A program made the position numbers and the translations under genes. A stretch of 64,000 bases of DNA, taken from NCBI GenBank assembly GCA_018714485.1, contig DVNJ01000002.1, positions 1 to 64,000 of the forward strand, written 5' to 3'. Of this stretch, positions 1 through 13,563 are shown one piece after another (position 1 is the first letter of the stretch; each line of letters starts with the position of its first letter). The notes beneath the pieces are model-generated. The model was not told the DNA's origin, searched no databases, and was given only the letters and a program-made list of their open reading frames with translations. Source of the stretch: Candidatus Caccalectryoclostridium excrementigallinarum. GTDB lineage: Bacteria > Bacillota > Clostridia > Christensenellales > UBA3700.

Positions 1-44
1 AGGAGATGAAAGAGCTTCTTTGCCGCCTGAAGGAGATATTATGA
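1..44 (+). CDS. C-terminal end of an upstream CDS (…EMKELLCRLKEIL*), possibly histidinol-phosphate aminotransferase; overlaps hisB start
   Basis: Open frame ending TGA at 42-44, overlapping the hisB ATG; identity inferred only from operon context. Confidence 0.35.
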   Translation, partial: EMKELLCRLKEIL

Positions 45-628
45 GAAGTGCGGAGATAAAAAGGACGACCGCGGAGACCAAGGTGAGCGTCGCGCTCGAC
101 CTCGACGGGACGGGAAAGGGCGAGATAAGCACGAAAATAGGCTTTTTCGACCATATGATGCAGCTTTTCACGGCGCACAGCCGTTACGATCTGCGCCTTG
201 AAGTCGAGGGCGACACCTGCGTGGACTTTCATCACAGCGTGGAAGACGCGGGGATCGCGCTGGGGCAGGCGCTGAAAAAAGCGCTCGGGAACAAGGGCGG
301 TATCGCGCGCTATGCGGACATCGTCCTGCCCATGGACGAAACGCTGATGATGTGTGCGGTCGATCTGAGCGGCAGAGCTTATCTCAATTACGACGTCCTC
401 ACTTACACGGAGAAAGTCGGGGATTTCGACTGCCAGCTGGTCAAGGAGTTTTTGCTCGCCCTCGTGCGCAACGCGGAGATAACGCTGCATTTCAAGATGC
501 TCGCGGGCGAAAATTCGCATCATATCCTCGAAGCCGTCTTCAAGGCGCTTGCGCGCGTTTTGCGCAAAGCCACCGACATCGACGAAAGACTGCAAGGGGC
601 GATCCCTTCCAGCAAGGGGGCGTTGTGA
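41..628 (+). CDS. hisB: Imidazoleglycerol-phosphate dehydratase
   Basis: GFFDHMMQLFTAHSRYDL…DFHHSVEDAGIALG motif; RBS AAGGAGATATT before ATG at 41. Confidence 0.95.
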   Translation: MRSAEIKRTTAETKVSVALDLDGTGKGEISTKIGFFDHMMQLFTAHSRYDLRLEVEGDTCVDFHHSVEDAGIALGQALKKALGNKGGIARYADIVLPMDETLMMCAVDLSGRAYLNYDVLTYTEKVGDFDCQLVKEFLLALVRNAEITLHFKMLAGENSHHILEAVFKALARVLRKATDIDERLQGAIPSSKGAL

Positions 629-1233
629 TAGGCATAGTCGATTACGGCGTGGGCAATCTGCGCTCGCTCTGCTGTTCGCTCTCTTATTTGGGACTTGAAC
701 ATCTCGTGAGCGGCGAGAGGGAAAAGCTGAAAGAATGCAAGAGGCTGATCCTGCCCGGCGTGGGCGCCTTCGGCGACGCGCGCGCCATTCTGCGCGAGAG
801 CGGACTTGACGAATTTTTGATCGCCGAGGCGCAAGAGGGAAAGCCGCTTTTGGGCATTTGTTTGGGTATGCAGCTGCTCTTGCAGGGGAGCGAGGAGTTC
901 GGCAGCCGCGAGGGCTTGAAGCTGATAAGCGGCAGGGCTTGCCCGCTCAAAGAGGACGTCCCCGCGGGCTTCAAAGTCCCGCATATGGGCTGGAACAGCC
1001 TGAAATTTTGTAAAAACAGCCCGCTGTTCAAATACAGCAGCGAGGGCGAATGGGTGTATTTCGTGCATTCCTTTTACGGCAAGGGCTGCGGCGGCGACAC
1101 TCTCGCCGTGAGCGATTACGGCATACCCGTGACCGCCGCGGTGGGCAGAAAAAACGTGTTCGGGACGCAGTTCCATCCCGAAAAGAGCGGCTCTGCGGGA
1201 TTGAAGATCCTGCGCGCGTTTTCCGAGGTGTGA
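625..1233 (+). CDS. hisH: Imidazole glycerol phosphate synthase glutaminase subunit HisH
   Basis: VDYGVGNLRSL, PGVGAFGDA, LLGICLGMQLL, GTQFHPEKS motifs; GTG start overlaps hisB stop. Confidence 0.93.
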   Translation: MIGIVDYGVGNLRSLCCSLSYLGLEHLVSGEREKLKECKRLILPGVGAFGDARAILRESGLDEFLIAEAQEGKPLLGICLGMQLLLQGSEEFGSREGLKLISGRACPLKEDVPAGFKVPHMGWNSLKFCKNSPLFKYSSEGEWVYFVHSFYGKGCGGDTLAVSDYGIPVTAAVGRKNVFGTQFHPEKSGSAGLKILRAFSEV

Positions 1234-1234
1234 G

Positions 1235-1966
1235 ATGAAGATCTTTCCCGCAGTGGACATTTTGGGCGGAAAGGCGGTGCGCCTGACGCGCGGCGCATAT
1301 GACAGCGCCAAGACTTATTTCGACGATCCCGTGCGCGCGGCGTCGCTCATGCGCGAGGCGGGAGCGGAATATCTGCATGTGATCGATCTCGACGGCGCGC
1401 GCAGCGGCAGGACGGACAATTTTTCCCTCATCGAACGCATCGTGAAGCAAACCTCGCTCAAAGTCGAGGTGGGCGGCGGAGTGCGCGACACGGAAAGGGT
1501 GAAAGCTTATCTCGACTCGGGCGCGTTCCGCGTCATTCTCGGCACGTCGGCGGTGAAAAATTATCCCTTCGTGCTCGCAGCCGCCGCCGCTTTCCCCGGG
1601 CGGATCGCCGTGGGCGTGGACGCAAAAGACGGCTTTGTCGCCGTGAGCGGCTGGGAAGAAAGTACGGGCGTGCGCGGAGTTGAGTTTTGCGAAAAACTCG
1701 CGGGCGACGGCGTTTGCGACGTCATCTATACGGACGTGGCTTGCGACGGCGCCATGGCGGGGACCAACCTCGACGTTTACCGCGAACTTGTGAAGATAAA
1801 GGGGCTGCGCGTGGTCGCTTCGGGCGGCGTGAAGGACATGGACGAGATAGCCGAGCTGGAAAAGATGGGCGCGGACGGCGTCATCTTGGGAAAGGCGCTC
1901 TACGAGGGCGCGCTCGATTTGAAAAAAGTTACGGAGGCTTTCGGAAAATGCTCGCAAAGAGAGTGA
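1235..1966 (+). CDS. hisA: Phosphoribosylformimino-5-aminoimidazole carboxamide ribotide isomerase
   Basis: FPAVDILGGKAVRL…, VGGGVRD, GTDLDVYRE-like barrel motifs; position between hisH and hisF. Confidence 0.94.
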   Translation: MKIFPAVDILGGKAVRLTRGAYDSAKTYFDDPVRAASLMREAGAEYLHVIDLDGARSGRTDNFSLIERIVKQTSLKVEVGGGVRDTERVKAYLDSGAFRVILGTSAVKNYPFVLAAAAAFPGRIAVGVDAKDGFVAVSGWEESTGVRGVEFCEKLAGDGVCDVIYTDVACDGAMAGTNLDVYRELVKIKGLRVVASGGVKDMDEIAELEKMGADGVILGKALYEGALDLKKVTEAFGKCSQRE

Positions 1967-2706
1967 TCCCCTGCCTTGACGTTAGGGCGGGAAGAGTGGT
2001 CAAAGGGATAAATTTTTCGGGCGTTCAGGACGTTGCCGATCCCGTTGCGCTCGCCAAAAAATATAACGACGAAGGGGCGGACGAGCTGGTCTTTTACGAC
2101 ATAACCGCCTCGGTGGAAGAGAGGAAACTGTTCACGCGCGTGCTGGAAAAAGTCGCCGAGCAGATCTTTATCCCGCTCACCGTCGGCGGCGGCATAAGGG
2201 AGCTTGACGACTTCGCCCGAGTGCTGGGCTGCGGCGCGGACAAAGTGAGCGTAAATTCGGGCGCCATCGCCGATTTTTCACTCATAGGGCGGGCGGCGAA
2301 TAAGTATGGCAGTCAATGCGTCGTGCTTTCGATGGATGTGAAGAGAGTGAACGGGAAGTTCACGCTCTTTGCCAAAGGCGGCAGGGAGAACACGGGCATA
2401 GACGCCCTCGATTGGGCGGAGCGCGGCGTCAAAGACGGCGCGGGCGAGATAGTGCTCAATTCGATAGACACGGACGGGGTCAAAGGCGGATTCGACATAG
2501 AAATGCTGCAAAGGCTGTGCGAGCGCGTGGACGTGCCCGTGATCGCCTCGGGCGGCGCGGGGAAGACGGAGGACTTTGTCGAGCTTTTCGAAAAGGTCCC
2601 CGGCGCGGACGCGGGACTTGCCGCGTCGATATTCCACTTTGACGAAGTGAAAATAAAAGATCTCAAGGCGCGCCTGGAAAAAGAGGGCATACCCGTGAGG
2701 ATATAA
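1948..2706 (+). CDS. hisF: Imidazole glycerol phosphate synthase cyclase subunit HisF
   Basis: MLAKRVIPCLDVRAGRVVKGINF…TVGGGIREL…ASGGAG; ATG at 1948 overlapping hisA end. Confidence 0.95.
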   Translation: MLAKRVIPCLDVRAGRVVKGINFSGVQDVADPVALAKKYNDEGADELVFYDITASVEERKLFTRVLEKVAEQIFIPLTVGGGIRELDDFARVLGCGADKVSVNSGAIADFSLIGRAANKYGSQCVVLSMDVKRVNGKFTLFAKGGRENTGIDALDWAERGVKDGAGEIVLNSIDTDGVKGGFDIEMLQRLCERVDVPVIASGGAGKTEDFVELFEKVPGADAGLAASIFHFDEVKIKDLKARLEKEGIPVRI

Positions 2707-2718
2707 AGGAGAAAGGAT

Positions 2719-3363
2719 ATGGTAGACTTGAACGAGCTTAAATTCGACGAAAAGGGGCTTATCCCCGCCGTCGTGCAGGACTATTACAGCAAAAAAGTGC
2801 TCACCGTGGCTTATATGAACCGCGAGAGCTTGCAGATATCCATTGAGGAGGGGAAGACCTGCTTTTTCAGCCGTTCGCGGCAAAAACTTTGGCGAAAGGG
2901 CGAAACGAGCGGCAATTTTCAACATATAGTGAGCATAACTGCCGACTGCGACTTAGACGCGCTGACCGTCGAGGTGATAAAGGACGGTCCCGCCTGCCAT
3001 TTGGGCACGGATTCCTGCTTTGAAAACGCCGTCTGGGTGAACCCGGAATACAAGCCCTTTTCCCTCGACGCGCTCTATGAACTCATAAAGGGCAGAAAGG
3101 ACTGCCCCAAGCAAGGCTCTTACACGACCTATCTTTTCGAAAAGGGCTTGGACAAGATACTCAAAAAGGTGGGAGAAGAGTGCACCGAGGTCATCATCGG
3201 CGCCAAAAACGGCAAAGAAGAGGCGGTCTTCGAGATCGCCGATCTCACCTATCACGTCATGGTGCTCATGGCGCAGCAGGGGATAACGCTCGCCGACGTC
3301 GTGGACGAGCTTGCCAAAAGGCATGTCGTGGACGTGAAGGTCAAGCAGGAAAAGATGAAGTGA
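2719..3363 (+). CDS. hisIE: Bifunctional phosphoribosyl-AMP cyclohydrolase / phosphoribosyl-ATP pyrophosphatase
   Basis: [36 protein letters not shown] (HisI) fused to [32 protein letters not shown] (HisE). Confidence 0.94.
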   Translation: MVDLNELKFDEKGLIPAVVQDYYSKKVLTVAYMNRESLQISIEEGKTCFFSRSRQKLWRKGETSGNFQHIVSITADCDLDALTVEVIKDGPACHLGTDSCFENAVWVNPEYKPFSLDALYELIKGRKDCPKQGSYTTYLFEKGLDKILKKVGEECTEVIIGAKNGKEEAVFEIADLTYHVMVLMAQQGITLADVVDELAKRHVVDVKVKQEKMK

Positions 3364-3555
3364 GCTTTGCGCCTGACGGACAAAGGCAAAGCGGACAAAA
3401 ACTCGGACAAATTTTCGAAAAGGAGTTCGGTGTCGAGCCGGGCTCTTTTTTCGATCTGCGGGGGTTGCTTCGGCGGAAGAAAATTCGCGCGGCTTTTGCC
3501 TTATCCCCCGCGCTTTCAAACTTTTTCCCGCCCGCGGACATTACTTATGCTTTAC

Positions 3556-3585
3556 TTGACATTCTCCCGCGCGCAATGGTAAAAT
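3556..3585 (+). promoter_or_regulatory. Candidate sigma-A promoter of secA (TTGACA-18-TAAAAT)
   Basis: Hexamers at 3556-3561 and 3580-3585. Confidence 0.6.
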
Positions 3586-3628
3586 TAAAAAACGCGCAAC
3601 GGCGCGAATAAGGAAAAGAGGAAAGACG

Positions 3629-6490
<2,862 letters not shown>

Positions 6491-6502
6491 GAGGAAAGCA
6501 AG

Positions 6503-7609
6503 ATGATAATAGTAGACGAAGAAAAGGAAAAATATGCCGCGGCGGAAAAGCTGCTCGCCGAGATGGAGAGCGCGCTCGATCTGCCCGCGTTGGCAAGTCG
6601 CCGCGCGGAACTTGAAGAAAAGCAGAACGCGGAAGGCTTTTGGAACGACTTGCACGAGGCGCAGAACGTCAACCGCGAGATCGCGCGCATAGACGCGAAG
6701 ACGCAGGGCTTTGCCAAGCTCAAACAGCGCCTCGAAGACGCGGGCGCGCTGATAATGCTCGTGGAAGAGGACGGCGACGAGGAGAGCAAGGCGGAACTCG
6801 ACGCCGAGCTTGACGAGCTTGCCGCAAGCTTGCAGGAGCTGCGCCTGCAAACGCTGCTCACGGGTAAGTACGACGCCAACGACGCCATCGTCACGCTGCA
6901 TGCGGGCGCGGGCGGCACGGAGGCGCAGGATTGGGTGAGCATGCTCTACCGCATGTATACGCGCTACTGCGAGCGCAAGGGCTATAAGACGGAAGAGCTG
7001 GATCTGCTCGCGGGCGACGAAGCGGGGATAAAGAGCGTGACTTTTTCCGTGGCGGGAGATTATGCCTACGGCTATCTCAAAGCGGAAAAGGGAGTGCACA
7101 GGCTGGTGCGTATCTCCCCCTTCGACTCCAACGCGCGCAGGCATACCTCGTTCGCGTCGGTGGAAGTCGTGCCCGAGGTCGAGGACGCGGGCGAGATAGT
7201 GATCCGTCCCGAGGATCTGAAAGTGGACACCTATCGCAGCGGCGGCGCGGGCGGTCAGCACGTCAACAAGACGGACAGCGCCGTGCGCATAACCCACCTG
7301 CCCACGGGCATAGTCGTGCAGTGCCAGAACGAGCGCAGCCAGATACAAAACCGCGAGCAGGCGATGAAGATGCTCACCTCAAAGCTCATCGAGCTGCGTG
7401 AGCGCGAACAGGCGGAAAAGGAGGCGGCGCTCAAAGGCGACCTCAAAAAGATAGAGTGGGGAAGCCAGATCCGCTCTTACGTCTTCTGTCCTTACACGAT
7501 GGTCAAAGATCACCGCACGGGCTGGGAAACGAGCAATGTGACGGCGGTCATGGACGGCGACATCGAGCCGTTCATCAACGAATATCTCAAACGTTCAAAG
7601 GGATTATGA
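6503..7609 (+). CDS. prfB: Peptide chain release factor 2, apparently without a programmed frameshift
   Basis: GAGGTEAQDWVSMLYRMY, YRSGGAGGQHVNKTDSAVRITHLPTG; single continuous ORF. Confidence 0.95.
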   Translation: MIIVDEEKEKYAAAEKLLAEMESALDLPALASRRAELEEKQNAEGFWNDLHEAQNVNREIARIDAKTQGFAKLKQRLEDAGALIMLVEEDGDEESKAELDAELDELAASLQELRLQTLLTGKYDANDAIVTLHAGAGGTEAQDWVSMLYRMYTRYCERKGYKTEELDLLAGDEAGIKSVTFSVAGDYAYGYLKAEKGVHRLVRISPFDSNARRHTSFASVEVVPEVEDAGEIVIRPEDLKVDTYRSGGAGGQHVNKTDSAVRITHLPTGIVVQCQNERSQIQNREQAMKMLTSKLIELREREQAEKEAALKGDLKKIEWGSQIRSYVFCPYTMVKDHRTGWETSNVTAVMDGDIEPFINEYLKRSKGL

Positions 7610-8664
7610 GCGCTTATTTAGAGAGAATGAAGAAAAAAGCCGCGGGCTTCGGCGGGCGCGAGCTGCTCATTCTCGGCATCGAGAGCAGCTGTGACGAGAC
7701 GGCTTGCGCCGTTTTGCGCGGCACGCGCATTCTTTCGAATAAGATCGCCTCGCAGATAGAGATACACAAGCGCTTCGGCGGCGTGGTGCCCGAGATAGCC
7801 TCGCGCAATCACGTCCTCGCCATCGACAACCTCGTCAAAGAGGCGCTTAAAGAGGCGGGAGCGGAGCAGGAAGAGCTTGACGCGATCGGCGTGACCTTCG
7901 GCGCGGGGCTTTTGGGAGCGCTGCTTGTCGGAGAGTCTTACGCCAAGGCGTTTGCCTACGCGCTCGACAAGCCTCTTTACGCGGTAAACCATATCCGCGG
8001 GCATATCGCGGTCAATTATATCGCTTCTCCCGAGCTTGAACCGCCCTTCGTCTGCCTCATCGCCAGCGGCGGGCATACGGCGGTGGCTTACGTCCGCGCC
8101 CACGACGAAGTGGAGATCATGGGAAGTACGCAGGACGACGCCTGCGGCGAGGCGTTCGACAAGGTCGCGCGCGTGCTCGGACTGCCTTATCCGGGCGGTC
8201 CGCAGATAGAAAAGCTCGCTTTGAGCGGCTCGCCCTCGATCGCGCTTCCCGTGCCCTTCAAGGGCAGCGACACGCTCGACTTTTCTTTCAGCGGGATCAA
8301 GACGGCGGTGATAAATTACGTCAATATGCTGAAAATGAAAGGCAATGTGCTGCCCGCCGCGGACATCGCCGCCTCTTTTCAGGAACTTGTCACCGATATC
8401 ATGTGCGACAGGCTCATGCGCGCGAGCGCTGCGCGCGGATGTGATAAGGTAGTTATCGCGGGCGGCGTGGGTGCGAATAAATGCCTGCGCGCGAAGGTGG
8501 CGCGCGAGGCGGAGCGCAGGGGGATAAAGGCGTTTTATCCGCCGATAAGCCTCTGTACGGACAACGGCGTGATGATAGCGGCGCAGACGCTGAGCATGAT
8601 AAAGGCGGGAAGGGAGTGCGCCGACTTCGATCTGGACGCGGATGCGGATCTGAGGATAGAGTAA
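7606..8664 (+). CDS. tsaD: tRNA N6-adenosine threonylcarbamoyltransferase TsaD
   Basis: LGIESSCDETACAVLRG, VVPEIASRNHV, NHIRGHIAVNYI; ATG overlaps prfB stop. Confidence 0.95.
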   Translation: MSAYLERMKKKAAGFGGRELLILGIESSCDETACAVLRGTRILSNKIASQIEIHKRFGGVVPEIASRNHVLAIDNLVKEALKEAGAEQEELDAIGVTFGAGLLGALLVGESYAKAFAYALDKPLYAVNHIRGHIAVNYIASPELEPPFVCLIASGGHTAVAYVRAHDEVEIMGSTQDDACGEAFDKVARVLGLPYPGGPQIEKLALSGSPSIALPVPFKGSDTLDFSFSGIKTAVINYVNMLKMKGNVLPAADIAASFQELVTDIMCDRLMRASAARGCDKVVIAGGVGANKCLRAKVAREAERRGIKAFYPPISLCTDNGVMIAAQTLSMIKAGRECADFDLDADADLRIE

Positions 8665-8747
8665 GAGCCCGTTTTGAAGAAAAAGCAGGCGCCGCGCGGC
8701 GCGGCGCGCGCTATTTATCTCACATTTAACAAATTGCCGCAAAATCG

Positions 8748-8919
8748 TTGACTTGCAAAAAAAATGTTGATACAATAACGTTACTGTGTGGAGAAGTCCG
8801 CATTGTATTTCTATGCATGAAGGCTCGGCGGCAAGTGGTGTGTCCGCCGCGCAGTCGATAGAATGAGAAGCCTTAGGGTTGAAGGTAACTCATCCGAAAT
8901 ACTATAAGGAGGTAAAAAG
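8748..8919 (+). promoter_or_regulatory. Promoter (TTGACT-17-TACAAT) and ~140-nt structured 5' leader of the rpsL-rpsG-fusA genes
   Basis: -35 at 8748-8753, -10 at 8771-8776; nested complementary arms AAGGCT[CGGCGG…CCGCCG]…AGCCTT at ~8819-8875. Confidence 0.5.
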
Positions 8920-9300
8920 ATGCCCACAATCAATCAGTTGATTAGGCACGGACGCGAAAAGCAGGTCAAGAAGTCCAAGGCTCCGCTCATGGACAAGAAC
9001 CCTCAAAAGAGGGGCGTTTGTCTTTCGGTGACCACGACTTCCCCCAAGAAGCCTAACTCCGCTCTGCGTAAGATCGCCCGCGTGAAGCTCGTCAACGGTA
9101 TGGAAGGTACGGTTTATATCCCCGGTATCGGCCACAACCTGCAAGAGCACAGCGTCGTTCTCATCAGAGGCGGCAGGGTCAGGGACCTTCCCGGTGTCCG
9201 TTATCATATCATTCGCGGCACTTTGGATGCTACCGGCGTTGCCAAGCGCATGCAGGCGAGATCCAAGTACGGCGCGAAGAAGCCTAAATCCGCAAAATAG
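8920..9300 (+). CDS. rpsL: 30S ribosomal protein S12
   Basis: [15 protein letters not shown]…[15 protein letters not shown]. Confidence 0.97.
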   Translation: MPTINQLIRHGREKQVKKSKAPLMDKNPQKRGVCLSVTTTSPKKPNSALRKIARVKLVNGMEGTVYIPGIGHNLQEHSVVLIRGGRVRDLPGVRYHIIRGTLDATGVAKRMQARSKYGAKKPKSAK

Positions 9301-9341
9301 TAGATCGGATGTATTATTCAATTCTTTAAGGAGGTAGAAAA

Positions 9342-9812
9342 ATGCCCAGAAGAGGTAACGTGCCCAAGCGCGACGTTTTGCCCGATTCCGTTTACGGCAG
9401 TAAGGTGCTGACCAAGTTCATCAACCAGGTCATGTACGACGGCAAGAGAGGAACGGCGCAGGAGATCGTGTACGGCGCTTTCGATATTATAAGCAGTAAG
9501 ACGGGCAAGGATCCCATGGAGGTCTTCACGCAGGCGCTTGAAAACGTCAAGCCCGTGCTCGAAGTCAAGGCGCGCCGCGTCGGCGGCTCGACCTATCAGG
9601 TCCCTATGGAGATCAGACCCGAAAGGAGACAGACTCTCGCCATCAGATGGCTCGTCATGTTCGCCCGCAAGAGAGGCGAAAAGACCATGGTGGAAAGAGT
9701 CGCAGCCGAGCTTATGGACGCTTACAACAATACCGGTAACTCCATCAAGCGCAAGGAAGACATGCACAGAATGGCGGAAGCGAACAAGGCGTTCGCGCAC
9801 TATCGCTGGTAA
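9342..9812 (+). CDS. rpsG: 30S ribosomal protein S7
   Basis: [20 protein letters not shown]…[30 protein letters not shown]. Confidence 0.97.
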   Translation: MPRRGNVPKRDVLPDSVYGSKVLTKFINQVMYDGKRGTAQEIVYGAFDIISSKTGKDPMEVFTQALENVKPVLEVKARRVGGSTYQVPMEIRPERRQTLAIRWLVMFARKRGEKTMVERVAAELMDAYNNTGNSIKRKEDMHRMAEANKAFAHYRW

Positions 9813-9821
9813 GAGGTAACT

Positions 9822-11948
9822 ATGGCAAGAGAATTTCCCCTTGAGAGGATAAGGAATATCGGCATCATGGCTCACATCGACGCCGGTAAGACCACCACGA
9901 GCGAGAGAATACTTTATTATACCGGTCTCGTGCACAAGATAGGCGAAGTGCACGAAGGACAAGCCACCATGGACTGGATGGAGCAGGAAGCGGAGAGAGG
10001 CATAACCATAACTTCCGCCGCCACGACCACCCAGTGGAGGGTGAACAAGCAGGGCGATCCTTACCGCATCAACCTCATCGACACCCCCGGCCACGTCGAC
10101 TTCACCGTGGAGGTGGAGCGCAGTCTGCGTATTCTGGACGGCGCGGTCGCGCTGTTCTGCGCCAAGGGCGGCGTCGAGCCTCAGTCGGAGAACGTCTGGC
10201 GTCAAGCCACCAAGTATCACGTCCCCCGCATCGCTTTCGTCAACAAGATGGACATCAACGGCGCCAACTTCAACAACGCCGTGCATATGATGAAGACCAG
10301 GCTCAAAGCCAACGCCGTCCCCGTGGAATTCCCGCTGGGATCCGAGGCGGATTTCATCGGCTTTGTCGACCTGATCACCATGAAGTCCATCGTCTACGAT
10401 AAGGACGCGGACGGCATGGAATTCTCCGTCTACGACGAGATCCCAGCCAAGTTCGCGCACCTCAAAGGCGACGTGGAAAAGGCGAGAGAAGAGCTTTTGG
10501 ACGCCGTGTCCATGTTCGACGACGAACTCATGGAAAAGGTGCTCGAAGGCGAGGAAGTGGATCCCGCAATGATCAAAGCCGCCATCCGCAAAGGCGTCAT
10601 CGCCATGGAGATAACTCCCGTTTTGTGCGGCAGCTCTTATAAGAACAAGGGCGTTCAGGCTCTGCTCGACGCGATCGTCGAATATCTGCCTTCGCCTTTG
10701 GATATCCCTCCCGTCAAAGGTTTTGAGATGGGCGGCGACACGACCGAGGAGACGCTTTCGCGCGAAGCGGACGACAACGCTCCCATGTCCGGTCTGGCGT
10801 TCAAGATAATGACCGACCCCTTCGTGGGCAAGCTCACTTTCTTCCGCCTTTATTCGGGCGTGCTGACGGCAGGCTCCTATGTGCTCAACAGCACCAAGAA
10901 CAAGCGCGAGAGGATAGGCCGTCTGGTGAGGATGCACTCCAATCACCGCAACGAGATCACCGAGGCATATGCGGGCGACATCGTGGCGATAATCGGTTTG
11001 AAAGACACCACCACGGGTGACACGCTCTGCGCGATCGAAGATCCGATAGTTTTGGAGAGCATGGAGTTCCCCGAACCCGTCATCTCCGTCGCCATCGAGC
11101 CTAAGAGCAAGGCGAGCCAGGAAAAGATGGGCATAGCTCTCGTCAAGCTGGCGGAAGAAGACCCCACCTTCAAGACTTATACGGACAAGGAGACGGGTCA
11201 GACGATAATTTCCGGTATGGGCGAGCTGCACCTTGACATCATCGTGGACAGACTTCTGCGCGAGTTCAAGGTGGAGGCGAACGTGGGCAATCCCCAGGTC
11301 GCTTACCGCGAGACCATCAAGAAGGCGGTCAGGGCGGAAGGCAAGTTCGTGCGTCAGAGCGGCGGTAAAGGTCAGTACGGTCATTGTATCATCGACCTTG
11401 CGCCCAACGAGCCGGGCAAGGGCATAACCATAACCGACAAGACGGTCGGCGGCTCCATTCCCAAGGAGTATATCCCCGCCGTCGAAGCGGGTATCAGGGA
11501 AGCCGCGCTCAACGGTATCCTGGCGGGCTACGAGATGGTGGACTTCAACGTGGACATCGTCGACGGCTCTTATCACGAAGTCGACTCTTCGGAAATGGCG
11601 TTCAAGATAGCCGGTTCCATGGCGCTCAAAGACGGCGCGGCAAAGGCGAACGCCGTATTGCTCGAGCCTATCATGGCGGTCCAGGTGGACACGCCCGACG
11701 AATATCTCGGCGACGTCATGGGAACGATCAATTCCCGCCGCGGCTCCATCAAGGCGATCGAGCTCAACAACGGTTCGCAGCATATCGACGCGGAAGTGCC
11801 GCTTGCCGAAATGTTCGGTTATGCGACCACGCTGCGCTCCTGCTCGCAGGGACGCGCCACGTTCATGATGCTGCCCGACCACTATGCGGAAGTGCCTAAG
11901 AGCGTTGCCGACAAGGTCATCGGCGAGAGAAGCAAGCAAAACAAATAA
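9822..11948 (+). CDS. fusA: Elongation factor G
   Basis: [47 protein letters not shown]. Confidence 0.97.
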   Translation: MAREFPLERIRNIGIMAHIDAGKTTTSERILYYTGLVHKIGEVHEGQATMDWMEQEAERGITITSAATTTQWRVNKQGDPYRINLIDTPGHVDFTVEVERSLRILDGAVALFCAKGGVEPQSENVWRQATKYHVPRIAFVNKMDINGANFNNAVHMMKTRLKANAVPVEFPLGSEADFIGFVDLITMKSIVYDKDADGMEFSVYDEIPAKFAHLKGDVEKAREELLDAVSMFDDELMEKVLEGEEVDPAMIKAAIRKGVIAMEITPVLCGSSYKNKGVQALLDAIVEYLPSPLDIPPVKGFEMGGDTTEETLSREADDNAPMSGLAFKIMTDPFVGKLTFFRLYSGVLTAGSYVLNSTKNKRERIGRLVRMHSNHRNEITEAYAGDIVAIIGLKDTTTGDTLCAIEDPIVLESMEFPEPVISVAIEPKSKASQEKMGIALVKLAEEDPTFKTYTDKETGQTIISGMGELHLDIIVDRLLREFKVEANVGNPQVAYRETIKKAVRAEGKFVRQSGGKGQYGHCIIDLAPNEPGKGITITDKTVGGSIPKEYIPAVEAGIREAALNGILAGYEMVDFNVDIVDGSYHEVDSSEMAFKIAGSMALKDGAAKANAVLLEPIMAVQVDTPDEYLGDVMGTINSRRGSIKAIELNNGSQHIDAEVPLAEMFGYATTLRSCSQGRATFMMLPDHYAEVPKSVADKVIGERSKQNK

Positions 11949-11992
11949 AACAACAATATACGTTAAAAAATCATTAGGAGGAACAAACAACT

Positions 11993-13195
11993 ATGGCTAA
12001 GGCTAAATTTGAAAGAACCAAGCCCCACGTTAACATCGGTACCATCGGTCACGTCGACCACGGCAAGACCACGCTTACCGCTGCTATAACCATGTATTGC
12101 GCAGCTAAGGGTCATGCTCAGAAGATGAGATACGATGAGATCGACAAGGCGCCCGAGGAGAAGGCAAGAGGTATAACAATAAATACCGCTCACGTCGAGT
12201 ACGAGACCGACAAGAGGCACTATGCTCATGTTGACTGCCCCGGACACGCGGACTATGTCAAGAACATGATCACCGGTGCGGCGCAGATGGACGGTGCGAT
12301 CCTCGTCGTTGCCGCGACCGACGGTCCCATGCCCCAGACCCGTGAGCACATCCTGCTCGCCCGTCAGGTCGGCGTGCCTTATATCATCGTCTTCATGAAC
12401 AAGACCGACCAGGTCGACGATCCCGAGCTGCTCGAACTCGTCGAAATGGAAGTCAGGGAGCTGCTCAACGAGTACGGATTCCCGGGCGACGACACCCCCA
12501 TCATCAAGGGCAGCGCGCTCAAAGCTTTGGAAGCCGCTTCCGCCGGCAACGTGGACGATCCCGCCTGCGCTTGCATCGGCGAACTGCTCGACGCTATCGA
12601 CAGCTATATCCCCGAGCCTCAGCGCGACACCGACAAGCCTTTCCTTATGCCTGTTGAGGACGTGTTCACCATCACCGGCCGCGGCACCGTGGCTACGGGT
12701 AGAGTTGAGCGCGGCGCCGTCAAGATGCAGGACAAGGTCCAGATCGTCGGTATCAAGCCCACCGTCGACACCGTCGTTACCGGTATCGAAATGTTCCGCA
12801 AGCTGCTCGACGAAGCGTATGCGGGCGACAACATCGGCGTGCTGCTGCGCGGCATCGACCGTAAGAACATCGAAAGAGGTCAGGTCTTGGCTAAGCCCGG
12901 TTCGATCAACCCTCACACCGAGTTCCATGCTCAGGTCTATGTGTTGACCAAGGACGAAGGCGGACGTCACACTCCTTTCTTCAACGGCTATCGTCCTCAG
13001 TTCTATTTCAGGACCACGGACGTTACCGGTACCATCGAACTGCCTCAGGGCGTTGAGATGGTTATGCCTGGCGACAACATCGAGATGAACATCGCCCTCA
13101 TAACCCCCATCGCTATCGAGGAAGGTCTGCGCTTCGCTATCCGCGAAGGCGGCAGGACGGTCGGTTCCGGCGTCGTTGCCAAGATCTTGAAGTAA
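11993..13195 (+). CDS. tuf: Elongation factor Tu
   Basis: [33 protein letters not shown]…[25 protein letters not shown]. Confidence 0.98.
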   Translation: MAKAKFERTKPHVNIGTIGHVDHGKTTLTAAITMYCAAKGHAQKMRYDEIDKAPEEKARGITINTAHVEYETDKRHYAHVDCPGHADYVKNMITGAAQMDGAILVVAATDGPMPQTREHILLARQVGVPYIIVFMNKTDQVDDPELLELVEMEVRELLNEYGFPGDDTPIIKGSALKALEAASAGNVDDPACACIGELLDAIDSYIPEPQRDTDKPFLMPVEDVFTITGRGTVATGRVERGAVKMQDKVQIVGIKPTVDTVVTGIEMFRKLLDEAYAGDNIGVLLRGIDRKNIERGQVLAKPGSINPHTEFHAQVYVLTKDEGGRHTPFFNGYRPQFYFRTTDVTGTIELPQGVEMVMPGDNIEMNIALITPIAIEEGLRFAIREGGRTVGSGVVAKILK

Positions 13196-13207
13196 TCAAG
13201 GCGCAAA

Positions 13208-13233
13208 AAGGCTCCGCGCTTTCGGGCGCGGAG
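13208..13233 (+). terminator. Strong GC hairpin downstream of tuf (GGCTCCGCGC-TTTCGG-GCGCGGAGCC); no clear U tract
   Basis: 10-bp inverted repeat with 6-nt loop just after the tuf stop. Confidence 0.45.
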
Positions 13234-13323
13234 CCGTATTCCGCAAAAAAGGGTATGGCTGCGTAAAAGCGGCTGTACTGTGTTTTTTTCGGCAAAAGCG
13301 CGGAATTTATCCCGCGCAATCGA

Positions 13324-13352
13324 TTGACAACGCCTTATCGCGGTGCTATAAT
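13324..13352 (+). promoter_or_regulatory. Consensus sigma-A promoter of rpmG-secE-nusG (TTGACA-17-TATAAT)
   Basis: Exact consensus hexamers at 13324-13329 and 13347-13352. Confidence 0.8.
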
Positions 13353-13402
13353 TAACAGGCACTTCGATAACGGGGTGTAATTTTTTTGGGAGGCTAAGAA
13401 CC

Positions 13403-13552
13403 GTGAGGACCAAGATAACGCTCGCTTGCACCGAATGCAAACAGCGCAACTACGATACTTTCAAGAATAAGAAAAATACCGCAGACAGGATAGAGATCAA
13501 GAAGTATTGCAAATTCTGCAAAAAGCATACCGTGCATAAAGAGACCAAGTAA
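13403..13552 (+). CDS. rpmG: 50S ribosomal protein L33 (49 aa; absent from supplied ORF list)
   Basis: GTG start; [49 protein letters not shown] with two CxxC pairs. Confidence 0.92.
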   Translation: MRTKITLACTECKQRNYDTFKNKKNTADRIEIKKYCKFCKKHTVHKETK

Positions 13553-13563
13553 AGAGGGGCTTT

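Noticed and set aside
352-1233. Long ORF upstream extension of hisH (and similar extensions for hisF, tsaD, glgD)
   Set aside because: N-terminal parts are out-of-frame readings of the preceding genes; the real starts overlap the preceding stop codons.
3364-3555. Possible small genes between hisIE and secA
   Set aside because: Translations in both strands lack RBS, domain or composition support.
9318-11990. 890-aa minus-strand ORF opposite rpsG-fusA
   Set aside because: Antisense artefact spanning two well-supported genes; low-complexity composition.
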